A stretch of DNA of 64,000 bases from Rheinheimera sp. 1928-s. GTDB taxonomy: Bacteria > Pseudomonadota > Gammaproteobacteria > Enterobacterales > Alteromonadaceae. Positions 19,878 through 31,878 of the stretch are shown here, piece by piece (within the stretch, counting starts at the first letter, position 1; every line of letters begins with the position of its first letter). The position numbers and the translations under genes are program-made. Under the pieces are notes generated by a model. It was not told the origin of the DNA. It did no database searches and was given only the letters and a program-made list of their open reading frames with translations. The stretch spans positions 123,026-187,025 of the forward strand of contig NZ_JARIXP010000007.1 of assembly GCF_029269265.1 (NCBI RefSeq). Reading direction: 5' to 3'.

Positions 19878-21990
19878 CGGCAGACTCAACAGCAGCAGGT
19901 TTGTCCTGAGCTTCTTTAATGCTTAAACGCACACGACCCTGCTTGTCTACTTCCATTACTTTTACAGCAACTTTCTGACCAATGACTAAGTGGTCAGCCA
20001 CATTGCTCACACGCTCATCAGAGATTTGTGAAATGTGAACTAAACCGTCTTTGCCAGGCAGAACGTTAACGAAAGCACCGAAGTCAACAATACGTACTAC
20101 TTCGCCCTGATACACTGCACCTACTTCGATTTCAGCTGTGATAGCTTCGATACGGTTGATCGCAATGTTGGCAGCTTGCGAGTTAGTCGCAGCAATTTTC
20201 ACTGTACCGTCATCTTCGATTTCGATCGTAGTACCAGATTCTTCAGTGATCTGACGGATCACAGCACCACCTTTACCAATCACGTCACGGATTTTTTCCG
20301 GGTTGATTTTTAAAGTGTAGATACGTGGAGCATGTTCAGACAGCTCTTCACGGTGCGTGCTGATAGCCTGATCCATCACGTTCAGAATGTGAATACGGGC
20401 AGCTTTGGCTTGTTTCAGAGCGATCTGCATGATCTCGCGAGTGATACCTTCGATTTTTATATCCATCTGCAGTGCAGTGATACCTTCAGTAGTACCAGCC
20501 ACTTTAAAGTCCATGTCACCTAAGTGATCTTCATCACCTAAAATGTCAGAAAGAACAACGAAGTCATTACCTTCTTTTACCAGACCCATAGCGATACCAG
20601 CGACAGAAGCTTTGATTGGTACACCAGCATCCATCAGAGCTAATGAAGAACCACAGACAGAAGCCATAGAGCTTGAACCGTTTGATTCAGTGATTTCAGA
20701 CACCATACGTACTGTGTACGGGAAGTCATTGAAATCTGGCATTACAGCAGCTACACCACGTTTAGCTAAACGGCCATGACCGATTTCGCGACGTTTTGGT
20801 GAACCTACCATACCTGTCTCGCCCACTGAGTACGGAGGGAAGTTGTAGTGGAACAGGAAGTTGTCAGTTTTTTCGCTCAGTAAGTCATCTACTGTTTGCG
20901 CATCACGGGCAGTACCTAAAGTACAGGTTACTAACGCCTGAGTTTCGCCACGAGTGAACAAAGCTGAACCGTGGGTACGTGGTAACAAACCAGTCATTAC
21001 ACTTAAAGCACGGATCATTTCGTTGTCACGACCATCAATACGTGGTTCGCCTTTGATGATACGGCTACGGACGATTTGGCTTTCCAGGTTGTGGAAAATC
21101 TCGTTGGCTTCAGTTTCGTTAAAGCCTTCGCCTTCCGCTAATTCAGCTTTGATTTTAGCGAAGACTTCAGCTTTGATTGCACCAATGGCTTCGTAACGTT
21201 TTGCTTTTTCAGTGATACGGTAAGCTTCGCCTACCGGAGCTGTTGCCAGTTCAGCAATTTTGCTGGTCACTGTAGCGTTTTTCACCGGTGCAACCCAGTT
21301 CCAGACTGGTTTAGCTGCTTCAGCCGCAAATTCATTGATAGCGTTGATCACAGTTTGCATCTGGTCGTGACCAAATACCACTGCGCCTAACATCACTTCT
21401 TCTGACAATACGCCAGCTTCAGATTCAACCATCAATACAGCGTTTGCAGTACCTGCAACCACTAAATCCAGTTTGCTGTCTTTTAATTCAGTTTCTGACG
21501 GGTTTAACACGTACTGGCTGTTTACATAACCAACACGGGCCGCGCCTAATGGACCACTGAACGGGATACCAGAGATAGCCAGTGCAGCAGAAGTCGCGAT
21601 GATAGAGATAATGTCCGGCTGAATTTCAGGTTGTACTGAAACTACAGTGGCAATAACCTGAACTTCGTTCGTGAAGCCTTCAGGGAATAATGGACGGATT
21701 GGACGGTCGATTAAACGAGAAGTTAACGTCTCGCCTTCTGACGGACGGCCTTCACGCTTGAAGAAACCACCAGGGATGCGGCCTGCCGCATAAGTTTTTT
21801 CCTGATAGTTCACGGTCAGAGGGAAAAAATCCTGACCTGGTTTTGGTTGTTTTTTAGCGACCACTGTGACTAACACAGAGGTATCACCCATGCTTGCAAG
21901 TACGGCCGCGTCAGCTTGACGGGCGATAACGCCGGTTTCCAGAGTGATAGTGTGTTGGCCAAACTGGAATGATTTTACGATGGGGTTCAC
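19858..21990 (-). CDS. pnp: polyribonucleotide nucleotidyltransferase (PNPase)
   Basis: 710 residues. It has two RNase PH-like domains separated by a helical domain, then a KH domain ([20 protein letters not shown]) and an S1 domain ([20 protein letters not shown]). It degrades RNA 3' to 5' with phosphate and is part of the degradosome. The 246-bp leader up to rpsO holds three TTTTTCGCG runs near 22006-22057 and a small hairpin (AGCC/GGCT near 22062). E. coli pnp is autoregulated through a leader hairpin; I cannot confirm an equivalent here. Confidence 0.98.
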   Translation of the reverse strand: MNPIVKSFQFGQHTITLETGVIARQADAAVLASMGDTSVLVTVVAKKQPKPGQDFFPLTVNYQEKTYAAGRIPGGFFKREGRPSEGETLTSRLIDRPIRPLFPEGFTNEVQVIATVVSVQPEIQPDIISIIATSAALAISGIPFSGPLGAARVGYVNSQYVLNPSETELKDSKLDLVVAGTANAVLMVESEAGVLSEEVMLGAVVFGHDQMQTVINAINEFAAEAAKPVWNWVAPVKNATVTSKIAELATAPVGEAYRITEKAKRYEAIGAIKAEVFAKIKAELAEGEGFNETEANEIFHNLESQIVRSRIIKGEPRIDGRDNEMIRALSVMTGLLPRTHGSALFTRGETQALVTCTLGTARDAQTVDDLLSEKTDNFLFHYNFPPYSVGETGMVGSPKRREIGHGRLAKRGVAAVMPDFNDFPYTVRMVSEITESNGSSSMASVCGSSLALMDAGVPIKASVAGIAMGLVKEGNDFVVLSDILGDEDHLGDMDFKVAGTTEGITALQMDIKIEGITREIMQIALKQAKAARIHILNVMDQAISTHREELSEHAPRIYTLKINPEKIRDVIGKGGAVIRQITEESGTTIEIEDDGTVKIAATNSQAANIAINRIEAITAEIEVGAVYQGEVVRIVDFGAFVNVLPGKDGLVHISQISDERVSNVADHLVIGQKVAVKVMEVDKQGRVRLSIKEAQDKPAAVESADAVEAQ

Positions 21991-22192
21991 TGATTATTTC
22001 CTTTCTATTTTTCGCGTTTTTTCGCGGAGTCTTTTGGTCTGTTTTTCGCGGCACAGTATAGCCTGTTACAAGGCTGAAAAGATAGCTGGCACCAGAGTCG
22101 CAGGGTATAAAATTTAAGCATGTCCGGGCGGTAAGAACATCATGAAGGCATTAAGTTGCATTGGTATGATTTTTTTCTACATTTTAAAAAGC

Positions 22193-22219
22193 AAAAAGCC
22201 AGTCTAGGACTGGCTTTTT
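22193..22219 (-). terminator. rho-independent terminator after rpsO
   Basis: A perfect 12-bp stem, AAAAAGCCAGTC / GACTGGCTTTTT with loop TAG, lies 17 nt after the rpsO stop on the minus strand. Confidence 0.9.
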
Positions 22220-22236
22220 CAGGCATAAGCTGCGAA

Positions 22237-22506
22237 TTAACGACGCAGACCTAAACGCTCGATCAGAGTAGCGTAACGCTGACCGTCTTTGCCTTTTAAG
22301 TAATCTAATAACTTACGACGTTGGCTAACCATACGTAACAGGCCACGACGTGAGTGGTGGTCGTGCTTGTGGTCAGCAAAGTGTGGTTGTAACTTAGCGA
22401 TAGTTGCAGTTAATAATGCAACTTGTACTTCTGGTGAACCAGTATCGCCTTGTTTAACAGCGAAATCTGCTAAGATTTGCGCTTTTTCAGCTGTAGTTAG
22501 TGACAT
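22237..22506 (-). CDS. rpsO: 30S ribosomal protein S15
   Basis: 89 residues, exactly the usual length. It contains [15 protein letters not shown] and [20 protein letters not shown], the 16S rRNA-binding signature. The ATG at 22506 is preceded by GGAGG; the longer frame to 22542 has no support. It lies between truB and pnp as in E. coli. Confidence 0.98.
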   Translation of the reverse strand: MSLTTAEKAQILADFAVKQGDTGSPEVQVALLTATIAKLQPHFADHKHDHHSRRGLLRMVSQRRKLLDYLKGKDGQRYATLIERLGLRR

Positions 22507-22606
22507 AGAGCCTCCAATAGAGAGATATGTTGTGCCGGCCACTAATCCAGCAACAACGAAAATGAGCGCGCATTCTATGCGCTTTCTTAAAGTCTTACAA
22601 GCAAAA

Positions 22607-23548
22607 TTATATCGCTGGAGTTTGCCAAGCGCTGGTGTTCAGTAAACGTCGTACTGACAGCACACCGGTCTCTAACGAAGCCACACCAATAAACTGCTGG
22701 GCAGGACCATACAACTTAATAGCGCCAGCAGATTCCGTGCCTAAATCGGCCAGTTCGGATTCAGTTAACAACACAGTTTGACCATGCACTAAACGTTTTT
22801 GCTGCGCTTCCGTAAGCTTTAATTCTGGCAAGCCGGTTAAGGCTAAATCCATTGGCAGCAATAAAGCGTCTAAGCCAGCCCAGTCCTGCTTTTCATTAAA
22901 AGGCACCAACTGTTCCTGCGTCAGCATTTGTGCAGCATCAAAAGGCCCGACATGAATACGGCGCAAGGCGCTGACATAAGCACCTGAACCTAAAGCCTCA
23001 CCTAAATCGTCGATTAAAGTGCGGATATAAGTACCTTTGCTGCAATGCACCAGAAAGCTGGCGTATTCGCCGTCAAACTGCTGCAACTCAAAACGGAAAA
23101 TGGTGATAGGCCGGGCTTCACGTGGTACTTCAATACCCTGGCGGGCATATTTGTACAGCGGCTGCCCCTGATACTTTAAAGCCGAAAACATAGTCGGAAT
23201 TTGCATCTGCGGGCCACGGAACTGCTGCATCATTTGCTCAAGCAGGGCTTGATCAAAGGTCACTGGCTTACGGCTGATGATTTCACCTGCAGCGTCGCTG
23301 GTGTCAGTACGCAAACCAAAATGCGCTGTCACCAGATAAGTTTTGTCTGTATCTAATAAGAACTGACAAAACTTAGTGGCTTCACCAAAGCATATCGGCA
23401 GTAAACCACTGGCCAGTGGATCTAAAGCACCGGTGTGGCCAGCCTTTTCCGCCTGATACAACCAACGCACCCGCTGCAAAATACCATTGCTGGAAATTTC
23501 TAACGGCTTATCAAGTAACAGAATGCCGTGGACAGCACGACGCGCCAT
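22607..23548 (-). CDS. truB: tRNA pseudouridine-55 synthase
   Basis: 313 residues. It makes pseudouridine 55 in the T-loop of tRNAs. The catalytic aspartate lies in [15 protein letters not shown], and the other conserved stretch is [19 protein letters not shown]. The start codon overlaps the rbfA stop by one base (TAATG), so the two are translationally coupled. Confidence 0.97.
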   Translation of the reverse strand: MARRAVHGILLLDKPLEISSNGILQRVRWLYQAEKAGHTGALDPLASGLLPICFGEATKFCQFLLDTDKTYLVTAHFGLRTDTSDAAGEIISRKPVTFDQALLEQMMQQFRGPQMQIPTMFSALKYQGQPLYKYARQGIEVPREARPITIFRFELQQFDGEYASFLVHCSKGTYIRTLIDDLGEALGSGAYVSALRRIHVGPFDAAQMLTQEQLVPFNEKQDWAGLDALLLPMDLALTGLPELKLTEAQQKRLVHGQTVLLTESELADLGTESAGAIKLYGPAQQFIGVASLETGVLSVRRLLNTSAWQTPAI

Positions 23549-23976
23549 TACTCGTCCTCGTCCTGGTCGACCTTAGGTTTACGATCCGGTTCCTGACCAG
23601 CATCAATACGACGCTTTTCATCTTCACGGCGCACCTGTTCAACCAGGTTGGCCATATGAATACCCTGATCCAAAGACTGGTCAAAGTAAAAACGTATAGT
23701 TGGAACAATACGGGCCTGAATACGTTTGGCGATCAGACTGCGGACATAACCACAGGCGTCGTTTAATATATCCAGGTTTGCTTTTACCTTGTCAGCTTCT
23801 AAGCCTAAAAAAGTAACAAAAATTTTGGCGTGTGATAAATCACGCGACACGTCCACATCAGACACTGTAATCATGTTGTGTAAACGTGGGTCTTTGATTT
23901 CACGTTGTAAAATCACTGCGATTTCCTGCTGCATTTGCTGCGACAGACGGTCTACCCGGGTAAATTCTTTAGCCAT
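23548..23976 (-). CDS. rbfA: ribosome-binding factor A
   Basis: 142 residues from the ATG at 23976 (MAKEFTRVDRL). A TTG at 23991 is in frame but sits inside the ribosome-site region GGAAAGAG. It is a KH-like fold protein that helps 16S 5'-end maturation and cold adaptation. The C-terminal tail is very acidic (DQDEDE). It is the first gene of the rbfA-truB pair downstream of infB. Confidence 0.96.
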   Translation of the reverse strand: MAKEFTRVDRLSQQMQQEIAVILQREIKDPRLHNMITVSDVDVSRDLSHAKIFVTFLGLEADKVKANLDILNDACGYVRSLIAKRIQARIVPTIRFYFDQSLDQGIHMANLVEQVRREDEKRRIDAGQEPDRKPKVDQDEDE

Positions 23977-24008
23977 AACTCTTTCCAACACATTTGAGCA
24001 GAAAGAAA

Positions 24009-24029
24009 CAGGGGCCTGTGTAGCCCCTG
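24009..24029 (-). terminator. terminator or attenuator between infB and rbfA
   Basis: CAGGGGC / GCCCCTG with a 7-nt loop; on the minus strand it is followed by TTTCTTTCT. It probably reduces rather than blocks transcription into rbfA-truB. Confidence 0.65.
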
Positions 24030-24067
24030 CTGATCTCTGTATCTATATTTCTACCAGCACAAAGTGT

Positions 24068-26749
24068 TTATAAAGTACGTTCAACCTGAACGACTTCAAA
24101 CACTTCAATCTGGTCACCTTCACGCACGTCGTTGTAGTTCTTCACGCCGATACCACACTCGAAGCCATTGCGTACTTCGGATACGTCGTCTTTCACACGA
24201 CGCAAGGACTCCAGTTCACCTTCGTAAATAACTACGTTGTCACGCAGTACACGAATTGGTGCGTTACGTTTAATAACACCTTCGGTCACCATACAACCAG
24301 CGATAGCACCAAACTTCGGCGAGCGGAACACGGCACGAACCTGAGCCAGACCAATGATCTGCTGTTTAAACTCAGGCGCTAACATACCAGTCATCGCTGC
24401 ACGTACTTCGTCTAACAGTTCATAAATGATGCTGTAGTAACGTAAGTCCAGGTTCTCGTCTTCGATGATCTTACGGGCTGTACCTTCGGCACGCACGTTG
24501 AAACCGATAACGATAGCTGAAGAAGCTGCGGCTAAAGTAGCGTCAGTTTCAGTAATACCACCCACACCACTACCGATGATTTTGATTTTCACTTCATCAG
24601 TCGACAGTCGGCTCAGTGATTCACTGATTGCTTCCACAGAACCTTGTACGTCTGCTTTCAGAACTATGTTCAGTTCTGACACATCGCCTTCAGACAGGTT
24701 CGCAAACATGTTCTCCAGCTTAGATTTCTGCTGACGAGCCAGTTTGACGTCACGGAATTTACCTTGACGGTACAAAGCAACTTCACGGGCTTTACGCTCG
24801 TCTTTCACTACAGTCACTTCATCACCAGCCTGAGGCACACCGGACAGACCTAAGATCTCAACCGGAATGGATGGGCCAGCAACTTTGATTTCTTTACCGT
24901 TTTCATCGCGCATTGCACGAACACGGCCGTATTCGAAACCACAAAGTACAATTTCGCCTTGTTGCAGTGTACCTTCCTGGACCAGGATGGAAGCAACAGG
25001 ACCACGACCTTTATCCAGACGTGATTCAATCACCACACCACGGGCCAGACCTTTTCTTACTGCTTTTAATTCAAGCAGTTCAGCCTGGTTCAGGATGGCT
25101 TCCAGCAGGTCATCGATACCCATACCGGTTTTCGCAGAGATAGGCACGAACTGAGTATCACCGCCCCACTCTTCAGAAATAACGCCAAACTGAGATAATT
25201 CGTTACGAACACGATCCGGATCTGCATCCGGTTTATCCATCTTGTTGACAGCAACAACCAGAGGCACACCAGCAGCTTTTGCGTGCTGAATAGCTTCTTT
25301 GGTTTGTGGCATTACGCCATCGTCTGCTGCAACCACCAGAATAACGATATCTGTCGCTTTAGCACCACGGGCACGCATTGAAGTAAAGGCTGCGTGACCT
25401 GGAGTATCAAGGAAAGTCACCATACCGCGTTCTGTTTCTACATGGTAAGCACCGATATGCTGAGTAATACCACCGGCTTCGCCAGCTGCTACTTTTGCTT
25501 TACGGATATAATCCAGTGTAGAGGTTTTACCGTGGTCAACGTGACCCATAACGGTAACAACCGGAGCACGAGGCTCTAACTCGCCTTCACCTTGACGGTC
25601 AGACATGACTGCTTCTTCCAGCTCGTTTTCTTTGGTCAGAGTGAACTTGTGGCCCATCTCTTCACAAACGATAGCTGCAGTTTCCTGATCAATCACCTGG
25701 TTAATGGTTGCCATAGCACCCATTTTCATCATGACCTTGATCACTTCAGAAGCTTTAACGGCCATCTTAGAAGCTAATTCAGCCACTGTGATGGTTTCGC
25801 CAATTTTCACTTCACGTTCTACCGGCTGAGCTGGTTTGTTAAAACCATGCTGCATGCTGACAGGCGTTTTCTTTTTCTTGTGACGATTAGCACGGTTAAA
25901 CGCGTCTTTATCATCAGCATCATCTTTTTTCTTGGCTTTGCCAGCAGGGGCTTTTTTCGTTGTACGACGGCCACCACGTTCTTCACGGGCATCCACTTCG
26001 TCTTCAGCAGCTTTAGCGTAGACGTTGCTGGTTAAGTGATAATCAGCGTCTTCTGCTGCTGGTTTAGTCTCTTCTTTAGCCCAACGTTCAGCATTTTCTT
26101 CAGCTAAACGACGCGCAGCTTCAGCTTGTTGTAAAGCTTCTGCTTCCAGCTTACGTAACTGCTCAGCTTCCTGTTGTGCTTTGATGCGCTCAGCTTCAGC
26201 CTTAGCTTCTTCTTTCGCTGCACGACGAGCCGCTTCTTCCGGATCGTCTTTCATTAACTGGGCATGTTTTGCTTCGTCACGTTTTTTCTGTTCAGCAGCT
26301 TTACGATCAGCTTCTTCTTTCGCTTTACGGTTGGCTTCTTCTTTTACTTTTTGCTCAGCAGCTAAACGCTCATGTTCACGTTTTGCAGCTTCTGCTGCTT
26401 GTTCTGCGGCAATACGTTCTTCTTCAGCCAGCTTCGCAGCTTCTTCGCCAGAAGGACGTTTAACAAAAGTCTTTTGCTTGCGCACTTCAACCTGAATTTC
26501 ACGGTTGCGACCAGCGCCACCGGCCACACTCAGAGTGCTTTTTTCTTTACGAACTAACGTCAGTTTGGACGGTTCAGCGGACTGACCGCCGTGGGCACGG
26601 CTTAAGTGATCCAGAAGAGTTTTTTTCTCTTCTTCATTGACCATTTGGCCGACTTGTTTTGTTATGCCTGCATCCGCAAACTGTTGGATTATACGATCAA
26701 CAGTCGTATTGACGTCACTGGCCAGTTTTTCTATGGTTACATCTGCCAT
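24068..26749 (-). CDS. infB: translation initiation factor IF-2
   Basis: 893 residues. An N-terminal IF2 domain is followed by a very long Ala/Glu/Lys-rich helical linker (about residues 85-250), a basic stretch, and the GTPase domain with [16 protein letters not shown] and NKMD. Domains II to IV bind fMet-tRNA. IF-2 brings fMet-tRNA to the 30S subunit. The low-complexity linker generates several long shadow frames on the opposite strand. Confidence 0.98.
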   Translation of the reverse strand: MADVTIEKLASDVNTTVDRIIQQFADAGITKQVGQMVNEEEKKTLLDHLSRAHGGQSAEPSKLTLVRKEKSTLSVAGGAGRNREIQVEVRKQKTFVKRPSGEEAAKLAEEERIAAEQAAEAAKREHERLAAEQKVKEEANRKAKEEADRKAAEQKKRDEAKHAQLMKDDPEEAARRAAKEEAKAEAERIKAQQEAEQLRKLEAEALQQAEAARRLAEENAERWAKEETKPAAEDADYHLTSNVYAKAAEDEVDAREERGGRRTTKKAPAGKAKKKDDADDKDAFNRANRHKKKKTPVSMQHGFNKPAQPVEREVKIGETITVAELASKMAVKASEVIKVMMKMGAMATINQVIDQETAAIVCEEMGHKFTLTKENELEEAVMSDRQGEGELEPRAPVVTVMGHVDHGKTSTLDYIRKAKVAAGEAGGITQHIGAYHVETERGMVTFLDTPGHAAFTSMRARGAKATDIVILVVAADDGVMPQTKEAIQHAKAAGVPLVVAVNKMDKPDADPDRVRNELSQFGVISEEWGGDTQFVPISAKTGMGIDDLLEAILNQAELLELKAVRKGLARGVVIESRLDKGRGPVASILVQEGTLQQGEIVLCGFEYGRVRAMRDENGKEIKVAGPSIPVEILGLSGVPQAGDEVTVVKDERKAREVALYRQGKFRDVKLARQQKSKLENMFANLSEGDVSELNIVLKADVQGSVEAISESLSRLSTDEVKIKIIGSGVGGITETDATLAAASSAIVIGFNVRAEGTARKIIEDENLDLRYYSIIYELLDEVRAAMTGMLAPEFKQQIIGLAQVRAVFRSPKFGAIAGCMVTEGVIKRNAPIRVLRDNVVIYEGELESLRRVKDDVSEVRNGFECGIGVKNYNDVREGDQIEVFEVVQVERTL

Positions 26750-26775
26750 GTCAGTTTTTACCTCCGTTGACCCAC

Positions 26776-28272
26776 TTATTTGTCTTCACTGAACCAAACA
26801 ATATTACGGGCAGCCATAATCAGCTCTGCCGCTTTTTCTTCAGTCATTTTTTCGATTTCAATCAAATCATCTACCCCAAGCTCTGCCAGATCATCAAGAG
26901 TGATGATGCCTTTGCTGGCCAACACATAAGCTGTGTGGGTACCAACACCTGGCAGATTAACTAATGCTTCACTAGGCGCTGAGCCTTCCAGTGATTCTTC
27001 GCTGGCCAGAGCACGTGTGGTTAACACGGCTTTAGCACGTTTACGTAACTCTTCTACTGTATCTTCGTCTAAACCATCAACTGACAACAGTTCGCTGACC
27101 GGCACATAGGCGATTTCTTCTAAGGTTGAGAAACCTTCGTCTACTAACACACCAGCAAAATCTTCGTCGATTTCCAGTGCAGTCATAAACAATTCCAACA
27201 CCTTGGCATTTTCTTCCTGGTGTTTGCTTTTCATAGCAGAAACCGTCATCACGTTTAATTCCCAGCCAGTTAATTGGCTGGCTAAACGGACGTTCTGACC
27301 AGCGCGACCAATGGCCATGGCCAGGTTGCTGTCTTCTACTGCAATGTCCATAGAGTGCTTGTCTTCATCAACGATGATGGAAGCCACTTCTGCCGGAGAC
27401 ATAGCGTTAATTACAAACTGAGCCGGGTTGTCATCGTATAAAACGATATCAACACGTTCGCCCGTTAATTCGCTGGATACGGCTTGTACACGTGAACCAC
27501 GCATACCGACACAAGCTCCCACAGGGTCAATACGACGATCGTTGGTTTTCACTGCAATTTTAGCGCGTGAACCCGGATCGCGTGCAGCACCACGGATTTC
27601 AATCATCTCTTCGCCGATTTCAGGCACTTCAATGCGGAACAATTCGATCAGCATTTCAGGACGGGTGCGGCTTAAAAACAGCTGAGCACCACGGGCTTCT
27701 GGTTTTACTTCAAACAACAAAGTACGGATGCGATCGCCTGGACGGAAGGTCTCACGCGGCAACATCTCTTCTTTAGCTAACATGGCTTCCGCATTGTTAC
27801 CTAAGTCGACAATGATGCTGTCACGGTTTACTTTTTTCACCACGCCAGTGACTAACTCACCAACCTGGTCCACATAAGCTTCAACCACTTGTGAACGTTC
27901 TGCTTCACGTACTTTCTGTACTATGACCTGTTTCGCCATTTGGGTGGTGATACGGTCAAAGGTAATAGAGTCGATTTGCTCTTCAACATAATCGCCCACT
28001 TGTAAGTGAGGTTCGTCGTATTGAGCTGCAGACAAGGTGATTTCGCGGTACGGATGTTCTTGTACCTGATCGTCTGGAATAACCATCCAGCGACGGAAAG
28101 TTTCATAAGAACCGGTTTTACGATCAATAGTCACGCGGACTTCGATGTCGCCTTCGTTTTTCTTTTTAGTGGCGGCCGCTAACGCGTACTCTAACGCCTG
28201 GAAAATTTTCTCGCGCGGAACTGATTTTTCGTTCGAGACCGCGTCTACTACTAATAAAATTTCTTTAGCCAT
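26776..28272 (-). CDS. nusA: transcription termination/antitermination factor NusA
   Basis: 498 residues. In order: the N-terminal RNA-polymerase-binding domain, S1 ([21 protein letters not shown]), two KH domains ([28 protein letters not shown]) and two C-terminal acidic repeats as in E. coli (495). It controls pausing, termination and rRNA antitermination. It lies 28 bp after rimP and 26 bp before infB, one operon. Confidence 0.98.
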   Translation of the reverse strand: MAKEILLVVDAVSNEKSVPREKIFQALEYALAAATKKKNEGDIEVRVTIDRKTGSYETFRRWMVIPDDQVQEHPYREITLSAAQYDEPHLQVGDYVEEQIDSITFDRITTQMAKQVIVQKVREAERSQVVEAYVDQVGELVTGVVKKVNRDSIIVDLGNNAEAMLAKEEMLPRETFRPGDRIRTLLFEVKPEARGAQLFLSRTRPEMLIELFRIEVPEIGEEMIEIRGAARDPGSRAKIAVKTNDRRIDPVGACVGMRGSRVQAVSSELTGERVDIVLYDDNPAQFVINAMSPAEVASIIVDEDKHSMDIAVEDSNLAMAIGRAGQNVRLASQLTGWELNVMTVSAMKSKHQEENAKVLELFMTALEIDEDFAGVLVDEGFSTLEEIAYVPVSELLSVDGLDEDTVEELRKRAKAVLTTRALASEESLEGSAPSEALVNLPGVGTHTAYVLASKGIITLDDLAELGVDDLIEIEKMTEEKAAELIMAARNIVWFSEDK

Positions 28273-28300
28273 ATTATTTTGCCTCGCTTCGACCCGTGTA

Positions 28301-28756
28301 TCAGAACACAGGCACTACGTTCGCTTTATCTACGTTATCCATCAGCAAACGGTAGAGTTTGCCATCCACTTCCACTACTAACATATCGTCTTCGATTTGT
28401 GTCAGCAGGCCTTTAAATTTGCGGCGTCCATCTTGAGGAATAGCCAATTTTACATCAATGATCTGACCAACAACTTTGGCAAAATGCTCTGGAGTAAAAA
28501 GAGGGCGGTCTAAACCAGGAGAGGACACTTCAAGGAAATATTCATTCGGGATAGGGTCTTCAACATCAAGTAACGCACTCACTTCACGGCTTACAGTGGC
28601 GCAGTGGTCCACAGTAATACCATCCTGATGGTCAATATAAACCCGCAGAATAGAGTGACGTCCAGCACGAACGAACTCTATGCCGACCAGCTCAAAGCCT
28701 GCGGCTTCTACTGTTGGCGTTAACAGCTCAGTTAACTGCTGTTCTTGTTTAGTCAA
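28301..28756 (-). CDS. rimP: ribosome maturation factor RimP
   Basis: 151 residues starting with TTG at 28756, chosen because GGAGG lies 5 nt upstream and the product [12 protein letters not shown] matches the family length of about 150. The upstream in-frame extension to 28954 has no ribosome site. Typical stretches are [13 protein letters not shown] and [14 protein letters not shown]. It helps assemble the 30S subunit and is the first gene of rimP-nusA-infB. Confidence 0.95.
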   Translation of the reverse strand: MTKQEQQLTELLTPTVEAAGFELVGIEFVRAGRHSILRVYIDHQDGITVDHCATVSREVSALLDVEDPIPNEYFLEVSSPGLDRPLFTPEHFAKVVGQIIDVKLAIPQDGRRKFKGLLTQIEDDMLVVEVDGKLYRLLMDNVDKANVVPVF

Positions 28757-28828
28757 AGAGACCTCCAGAAATAAAAAAAGGGCATAGAGCCCAGAATAGT
28801 AGTACAACCTTGTCGCCAGATATAAAAA

Positions 28829-28848
28829 CGCCCCGAAATCTCGGGGCG
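28829..28848 (-). terminator. terminator of the tRNA transcript
   Basis: A perfect stem CGCCCCGA / TCGGGGCG with a 4-nt loop is followed on the minus strand by TTTTTA. It sits downstream of the tRNA-fMet gene and before rimP. Confidence 0.85.
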
Positions 28849-28965
28849 ACTTTAGAGCTGACTGGACTTTGATATCGCCAATCAAAATCCTGAATTCTGT
28901 AGGCATCACAGTGAACTGTTTAACCTGGGCATAGCTTCGGTTTAACCAAAGCATCTTACGGTTAC

Positions 28966-29014
28966 AATTTTGCTGTTTAATGAAACTTGCGAAGTTTTAT
29001 TTATCAGCAAAATT
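28966..29014. repeat. two-tier palindrome near the tRNA pseudogene
   Basis: The outer arms AATTTTGCTG / CAGCAAAATT and inner arms AAACTT / AAGTTT share a GCG loop. There is no T-run, so it is not an obvious terminator. The outer right arm touches the 3' edge of the tRNA fragment. Confidence 0.6.
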
Positions 29015-29080
29015 TGCTTGCGGGAGCCGGATTTGAACCGACGCCCTTCGCCCGGGTTTATAAAGAGGAGCCCGTGGGCT
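29014..29080 (-). pseudogene. degenerate tRNA-fMet copy
   Basis: From 29018 to 29050 the sequence matches the 3' part of the intact tRNA-fMet (29114-29146) with one mismatch, covering the T arm and most of the acceptor strand. The CCA is changed to GCA. Upstream, pieces of the anticodon arm can be recognised (GGGCTC, ATAA, CCCG) but are split by extra bases. The 5' acceptor strand and D arm are missing. It cannot fold as a tRNA. The offset from the real gene is 96 bp. Confidence 0.75.
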
Positions 29081-29110
29081 TTTTCTTTATATTTACTTCA
29101 CCGTACGAAT

Positions 29111-29187
<77 letters not shown>

Positions 29188-29271
29188 TCCGTAAGCGACG
29201 CACATTATATAGTCCTGGTCTGACTATCGCAAGCTTAGTTTCTTATACTTTGCTTGCCGTGCTTTGTATAT

Positions 29272-29356
29272 TGGTGCCGAGAGCGGGACTTGAACCCGCA
29301 CGCCCGAAGGCACTACCACCTCAAGGTAGCGTGTATACCAATTTCACCATCTCGGC
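29272..29356 (-). tRNA. leuU: tRNA-Leu (anticodon GAG)
   Basis: 85 nt with an encoded CCA and a long variable arm (class II). The anticodon stem CTACC/GGTAG encloses TTGAGGT, giving anticodon GAG, which reads CUC/CUU. It lies 19 bp after secG, the same neighbourhood as E. coli leuU. Confidence 0.96.
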
Positions 29357-29375
29357 TAAAAAATCAGAGGTGCGA

Positions 29376-29714
29376 TCAGTTTCCTACGGGAATATCTGAT
29401 GCTGGCTTTTTCTCTTCTACTGCGTCAGCTGCTTTAGTTTCGACTGGTATAGATAAATCCTGCCATTCGTCTACAGCTTTCACACGGTCTGTACTCAGGT
29501 TGCCCAGTAACAAACTCAAAGCGAAAAATAAAGTTGCCAGTACTGTCGTAGTACGAGTTAAGAAGTTACCTGTACCTGATGAGCCAAAAATAGTGGCTGA
29601 ACCGCCAGCACCAAAAGAAGCGCCCATGTCAGCACCTTTGCCGTGCTGGATTAATACCAGCACAATCAGAGCTAATGCGACTAACAGATACAATACAATA
29701 AACAATTCGTACAT
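29376..29714 (-). CDS. secG: protein-export membrane protein SecG
   Basis: 112 residues with two membrane helices (about 3-22 and 53-72) separated by the conserved HGKGADMGASFGAGGSATIF loop. It is an accessory subunit of the SecYEG channel. The ATG at 29714 overlaps the tpiA stop by one base. The C-terminal tail is acidic. Confidence 0.96.
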   Translation of the reverse strand: MYELFIVLYLLVALALIVLVLIQHGKGADMGASFGAGGSATIFGSSGTGNFLTRTTTVLATLFFALSLLLGNLSTDRVKAVDEWQDLSIPVETKAADAVEEKKPASDIPVGN

Positions 29715-30460
29715 TATGAATCCTTTGCCATTGTGCAAATCGCAGAAAAATCTGCCACTTTCAAACTGGCGCCACCAATAAGGGCACCGTCTATGTCCGC
29801 CTCTGCAAACAGGGCTTCACAATTGGCAGCAGTGACACTGCCACCATAAATAATTCTTAATACATCCGCTGCTTGAGCATCATATTGCGCCAAATGTTGG
29901 CGTATAAACTGATGCACTTGCTGAGCTTGCTGAGGTGTTGCTGTCCGACCTGTGCCTATGGCCCAAACCGGCTCGTAACTTACCACAGAATGTGCCAGTA
30001 AATAAGGCTGCGCAGCATACACCGCATCTAATTGCCGTGCAAGAACCTCTAAAGTTTTTTCTTCTTCTCTTTGCTGTAGAGTTTCGCCGACACAAAGTAT
30101 CGGAGTTAAACCCGCATCTATCGCCACTTTTACTTTCTGGCTGATCAGAGGATCCAATTCACCGTAGATAGCACGGCGTTCAGAATGACCAATAATGACA
30201 TGGGAAGCGCCAGCTGCCAGTAGCATATCTGCTGAAATTTCACCGGTAAAGGCCCCACTCTGCTGTTCGCTCATATTCTGAGCACCCAACTTATAGTTCT
30301 GATGTTTTGGAAAGTGAGTTAGAAGAATTACCGGTGGGCAGATCAAAATGTCAGGTAAGGGCTGTTTTAGTACAGACAAGGCTTCTGACATCTGTTGAAC
30401 CAGATCTGAGTTACCATTCATTTTCCAGTTAGCGACTACTAACGGCTTACGTTGTCTCAT
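29714..30460 (-). CDS. tpiA: triosephosphate isomerase
   Basis: 248 residues. It interconverts DHAP and glyceraldehyde-3-phosphate. Catalytic residues are visible: Lys in NWKMNG, His in IIGHSERR, Glu in SYEPVWAIGTG; the phosphate loop appears as YGGSV. Its position between glmM and secG is common outside the enterobacteria. Confidence 0.98.
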   Translation of the reverse strand: MRQRKPLVVANWKMNGNSDLVQQMSEALSVLKQPLPDILICPPVILLTHFPKHQNYKLGAQNMSEQQSGAFTGEISADMLLAAGASHVIIGHSERRAIYGELDPLISQKVKVAIDAGLTPILCVGETLQQREEEKTLEVLARQLDAVYAAQPYLLAHSVVSYEPVWAIGTGRTATPQQAQQVHQFIRQHLAQYDAQAADVLRIIYGGSVTAANCEALFAEADIDGALIGGASLKVADFSAICTMAKDS

Positions 30461-30479
30461 GTTATTGCCTCTGTATTAA

Positions 30480-30511
30480 AACGGGCGAGATACTAACTAA
30501 CCTCACCCGTT
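30480..30511 (-). terminator. putative terminator after glmM
   Basis: AACGGG-GAG / CTC-CCCGTT arms with a 12-nt loop; on the minus strand followed by TTTTAAT. It separates glmM from tpiA. Confidence 0.5.
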
Positions 30512-30543
30512 CAAACAAGACTTGATAGCTAAATTAGCAATTT

Positions 30544-31878
30544 TTAGCTGGCGATCTTGACGGCATCGGCTATTTTTTGTGCGTATTGTTGTACTTCGTC
30601 TTGTATCCTTCCTTCCACCATTACACGAATTAATGGCTCAGTCCCGGATTTTCGGATCAAAACACGGCCCTGACCGTTTAAATCCTGCTCAACTTGCTGT
30701 ATCACTTTCTTGACGTGCAAGTTTTCTAAAGGTGCTGTGCCTTTCTCAAACTTCACGTTCACCAGCACTTGTGGCATCTTGGTCATGCCCTGCGCCAAAT
30801 CTGCCAGAGATAACTTTGCTTCCAGCATAGCTGTTAATACCTGAAGAGACGCGATAATACCGTCGCCTGTGCCAGCGTGGTCCAGATTCAGTACATGACC
30901 AGAATTTTCACCGCCAATACGCCAGTTTTTCTGCGCCAGCATTTCAACCACATAACGGTCGCCAACGTTAGAGCGGGCAAAGGGGATATTTAGTTCGGCT
31001 AAAGCCAGTTCTAATCCCATATTGCTCATCAGCGTGCCCACGACTCCGCCTTGCAGCTTATTCAGCTTTTGCGCATTACGGGCAATGATATAAACAATTT
31101 CATCACCATCAATCACACGGCCTGTGTGATCAACCATCATTACCCGATCGCCATCACCGTCGTAGGCAATGCCTAAGTCTGCTCCGGTTTCAACCACTGT
31201 TTGTTGCAACAGATCGGTATGAGTGGCTCCACAGTGGTCGTTAATATTTAAACCATTAGGACTAACACCTATAGCCTGAACATCAGCGCCTAACTCGCGG
31301 AATACGTTAGGAGCTATGTGATAAGTGGCGCCATGGGCGCAATCCAATACTATTTTTAAACCATTCAGGGATAAATGATTTGGGATATGGCTTTTACAGA
31401 ATTCGATATAGCGACCAGCTGCGTCATCGATACGCATCGCCTTACCTAAACGCTCTGACGATTCACACACCATAGGCTGTTCCATCGCTTCTTCGATCGC
31501 TAGCTCGACATCGTCAGGTAACTTGGTGCCGTCGGCAGAGAAAAACTTAATGCCGTTATCATAATAAGGATTGTGCGATGCACTAATCACAATGCCTGCT
31601 TCAGCCCGAAAAGTTCGGGTCAGATAAGACACGGCAGGGGTTGGCATAGGGCCTAACAAACGCACATCTACACCAGCAGCGACCAATCCAGCTTCTAGTG
31701 CAGTTTCTAATAAATATCCTGAAATTCGGGTGTCTTTACCAATCAATACTTTTTTGGTACCACGCTGGGATAGCACCCGACCAGCGGCCCAACCTAACTT
31801 CATGGCAAATTCAGGCGTGATAGGGAACTCGCCTACTTTGCCACGCACACCATCAGTGCCGAAATACTTTCTAGACAT
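30544..31878 (-). CDS. glmM: phosphoglucosamine mutase
   Basis: 444 residues. It converts glucosamine-6-P to glucosamine-1-P for UDP-GlcNAc, the entry to peptidoglycan and LPS. The phosphoserine loop is [12 protein letters not shown], the metal loop DGDGDR, and the sugar loop GGENSGH. It overlaps folP by 8 nt, the usual folP-glmM arrangement. Confidence 0.98.
   Translation of the reverse strand: MSRKYFGTDGVRGKVGEFPITPEFAMKLGWAAGRVLSQRGTKKVLIGKDTRISGYLLETALEAGLVAAGVDVRLLGPMPTPAVSYLTRTFRAEAGIVISASHNPYYDNGIKFFSADGTKLPDDVELAIEEAMEQPMVCESSERLGKAMRIDDAAGRYIEFCKSHIPNHLSLNGLKIVLDCAHGATYHIAPNVFRELGADVQAIGVSPNGLNINDHCGATHTDLLQQTVVETGADLGIAYDGDGDRVMMVDHTGRVIDGDEIVYIIARNAQKLNKLQGGVVGTLMSNMGLELALAELNIPFARSNVGDRYVVEMLAQKNWRIGGENSGHVLNLDHAGTGDGIIASLQVLTAMLEAKLSLADLAQGMTKMPQVLVNVKFEKGTAPLENLHVKKVIQQVEQDLNGQGRVLIRKSGTEPLIRVMVEGRIQDEVQQYAQKIADAVKIAS

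Noticed and set aside
26181..26495. Long open frame on the plus strand (about 104 codons, Ala/Ser-rich)
   Set aside because: It is the reverse complement of the Ala/Glu/Lys-rich linker of infB; low-complexity coding DNA produces such shadows, and no ribosome site is present.
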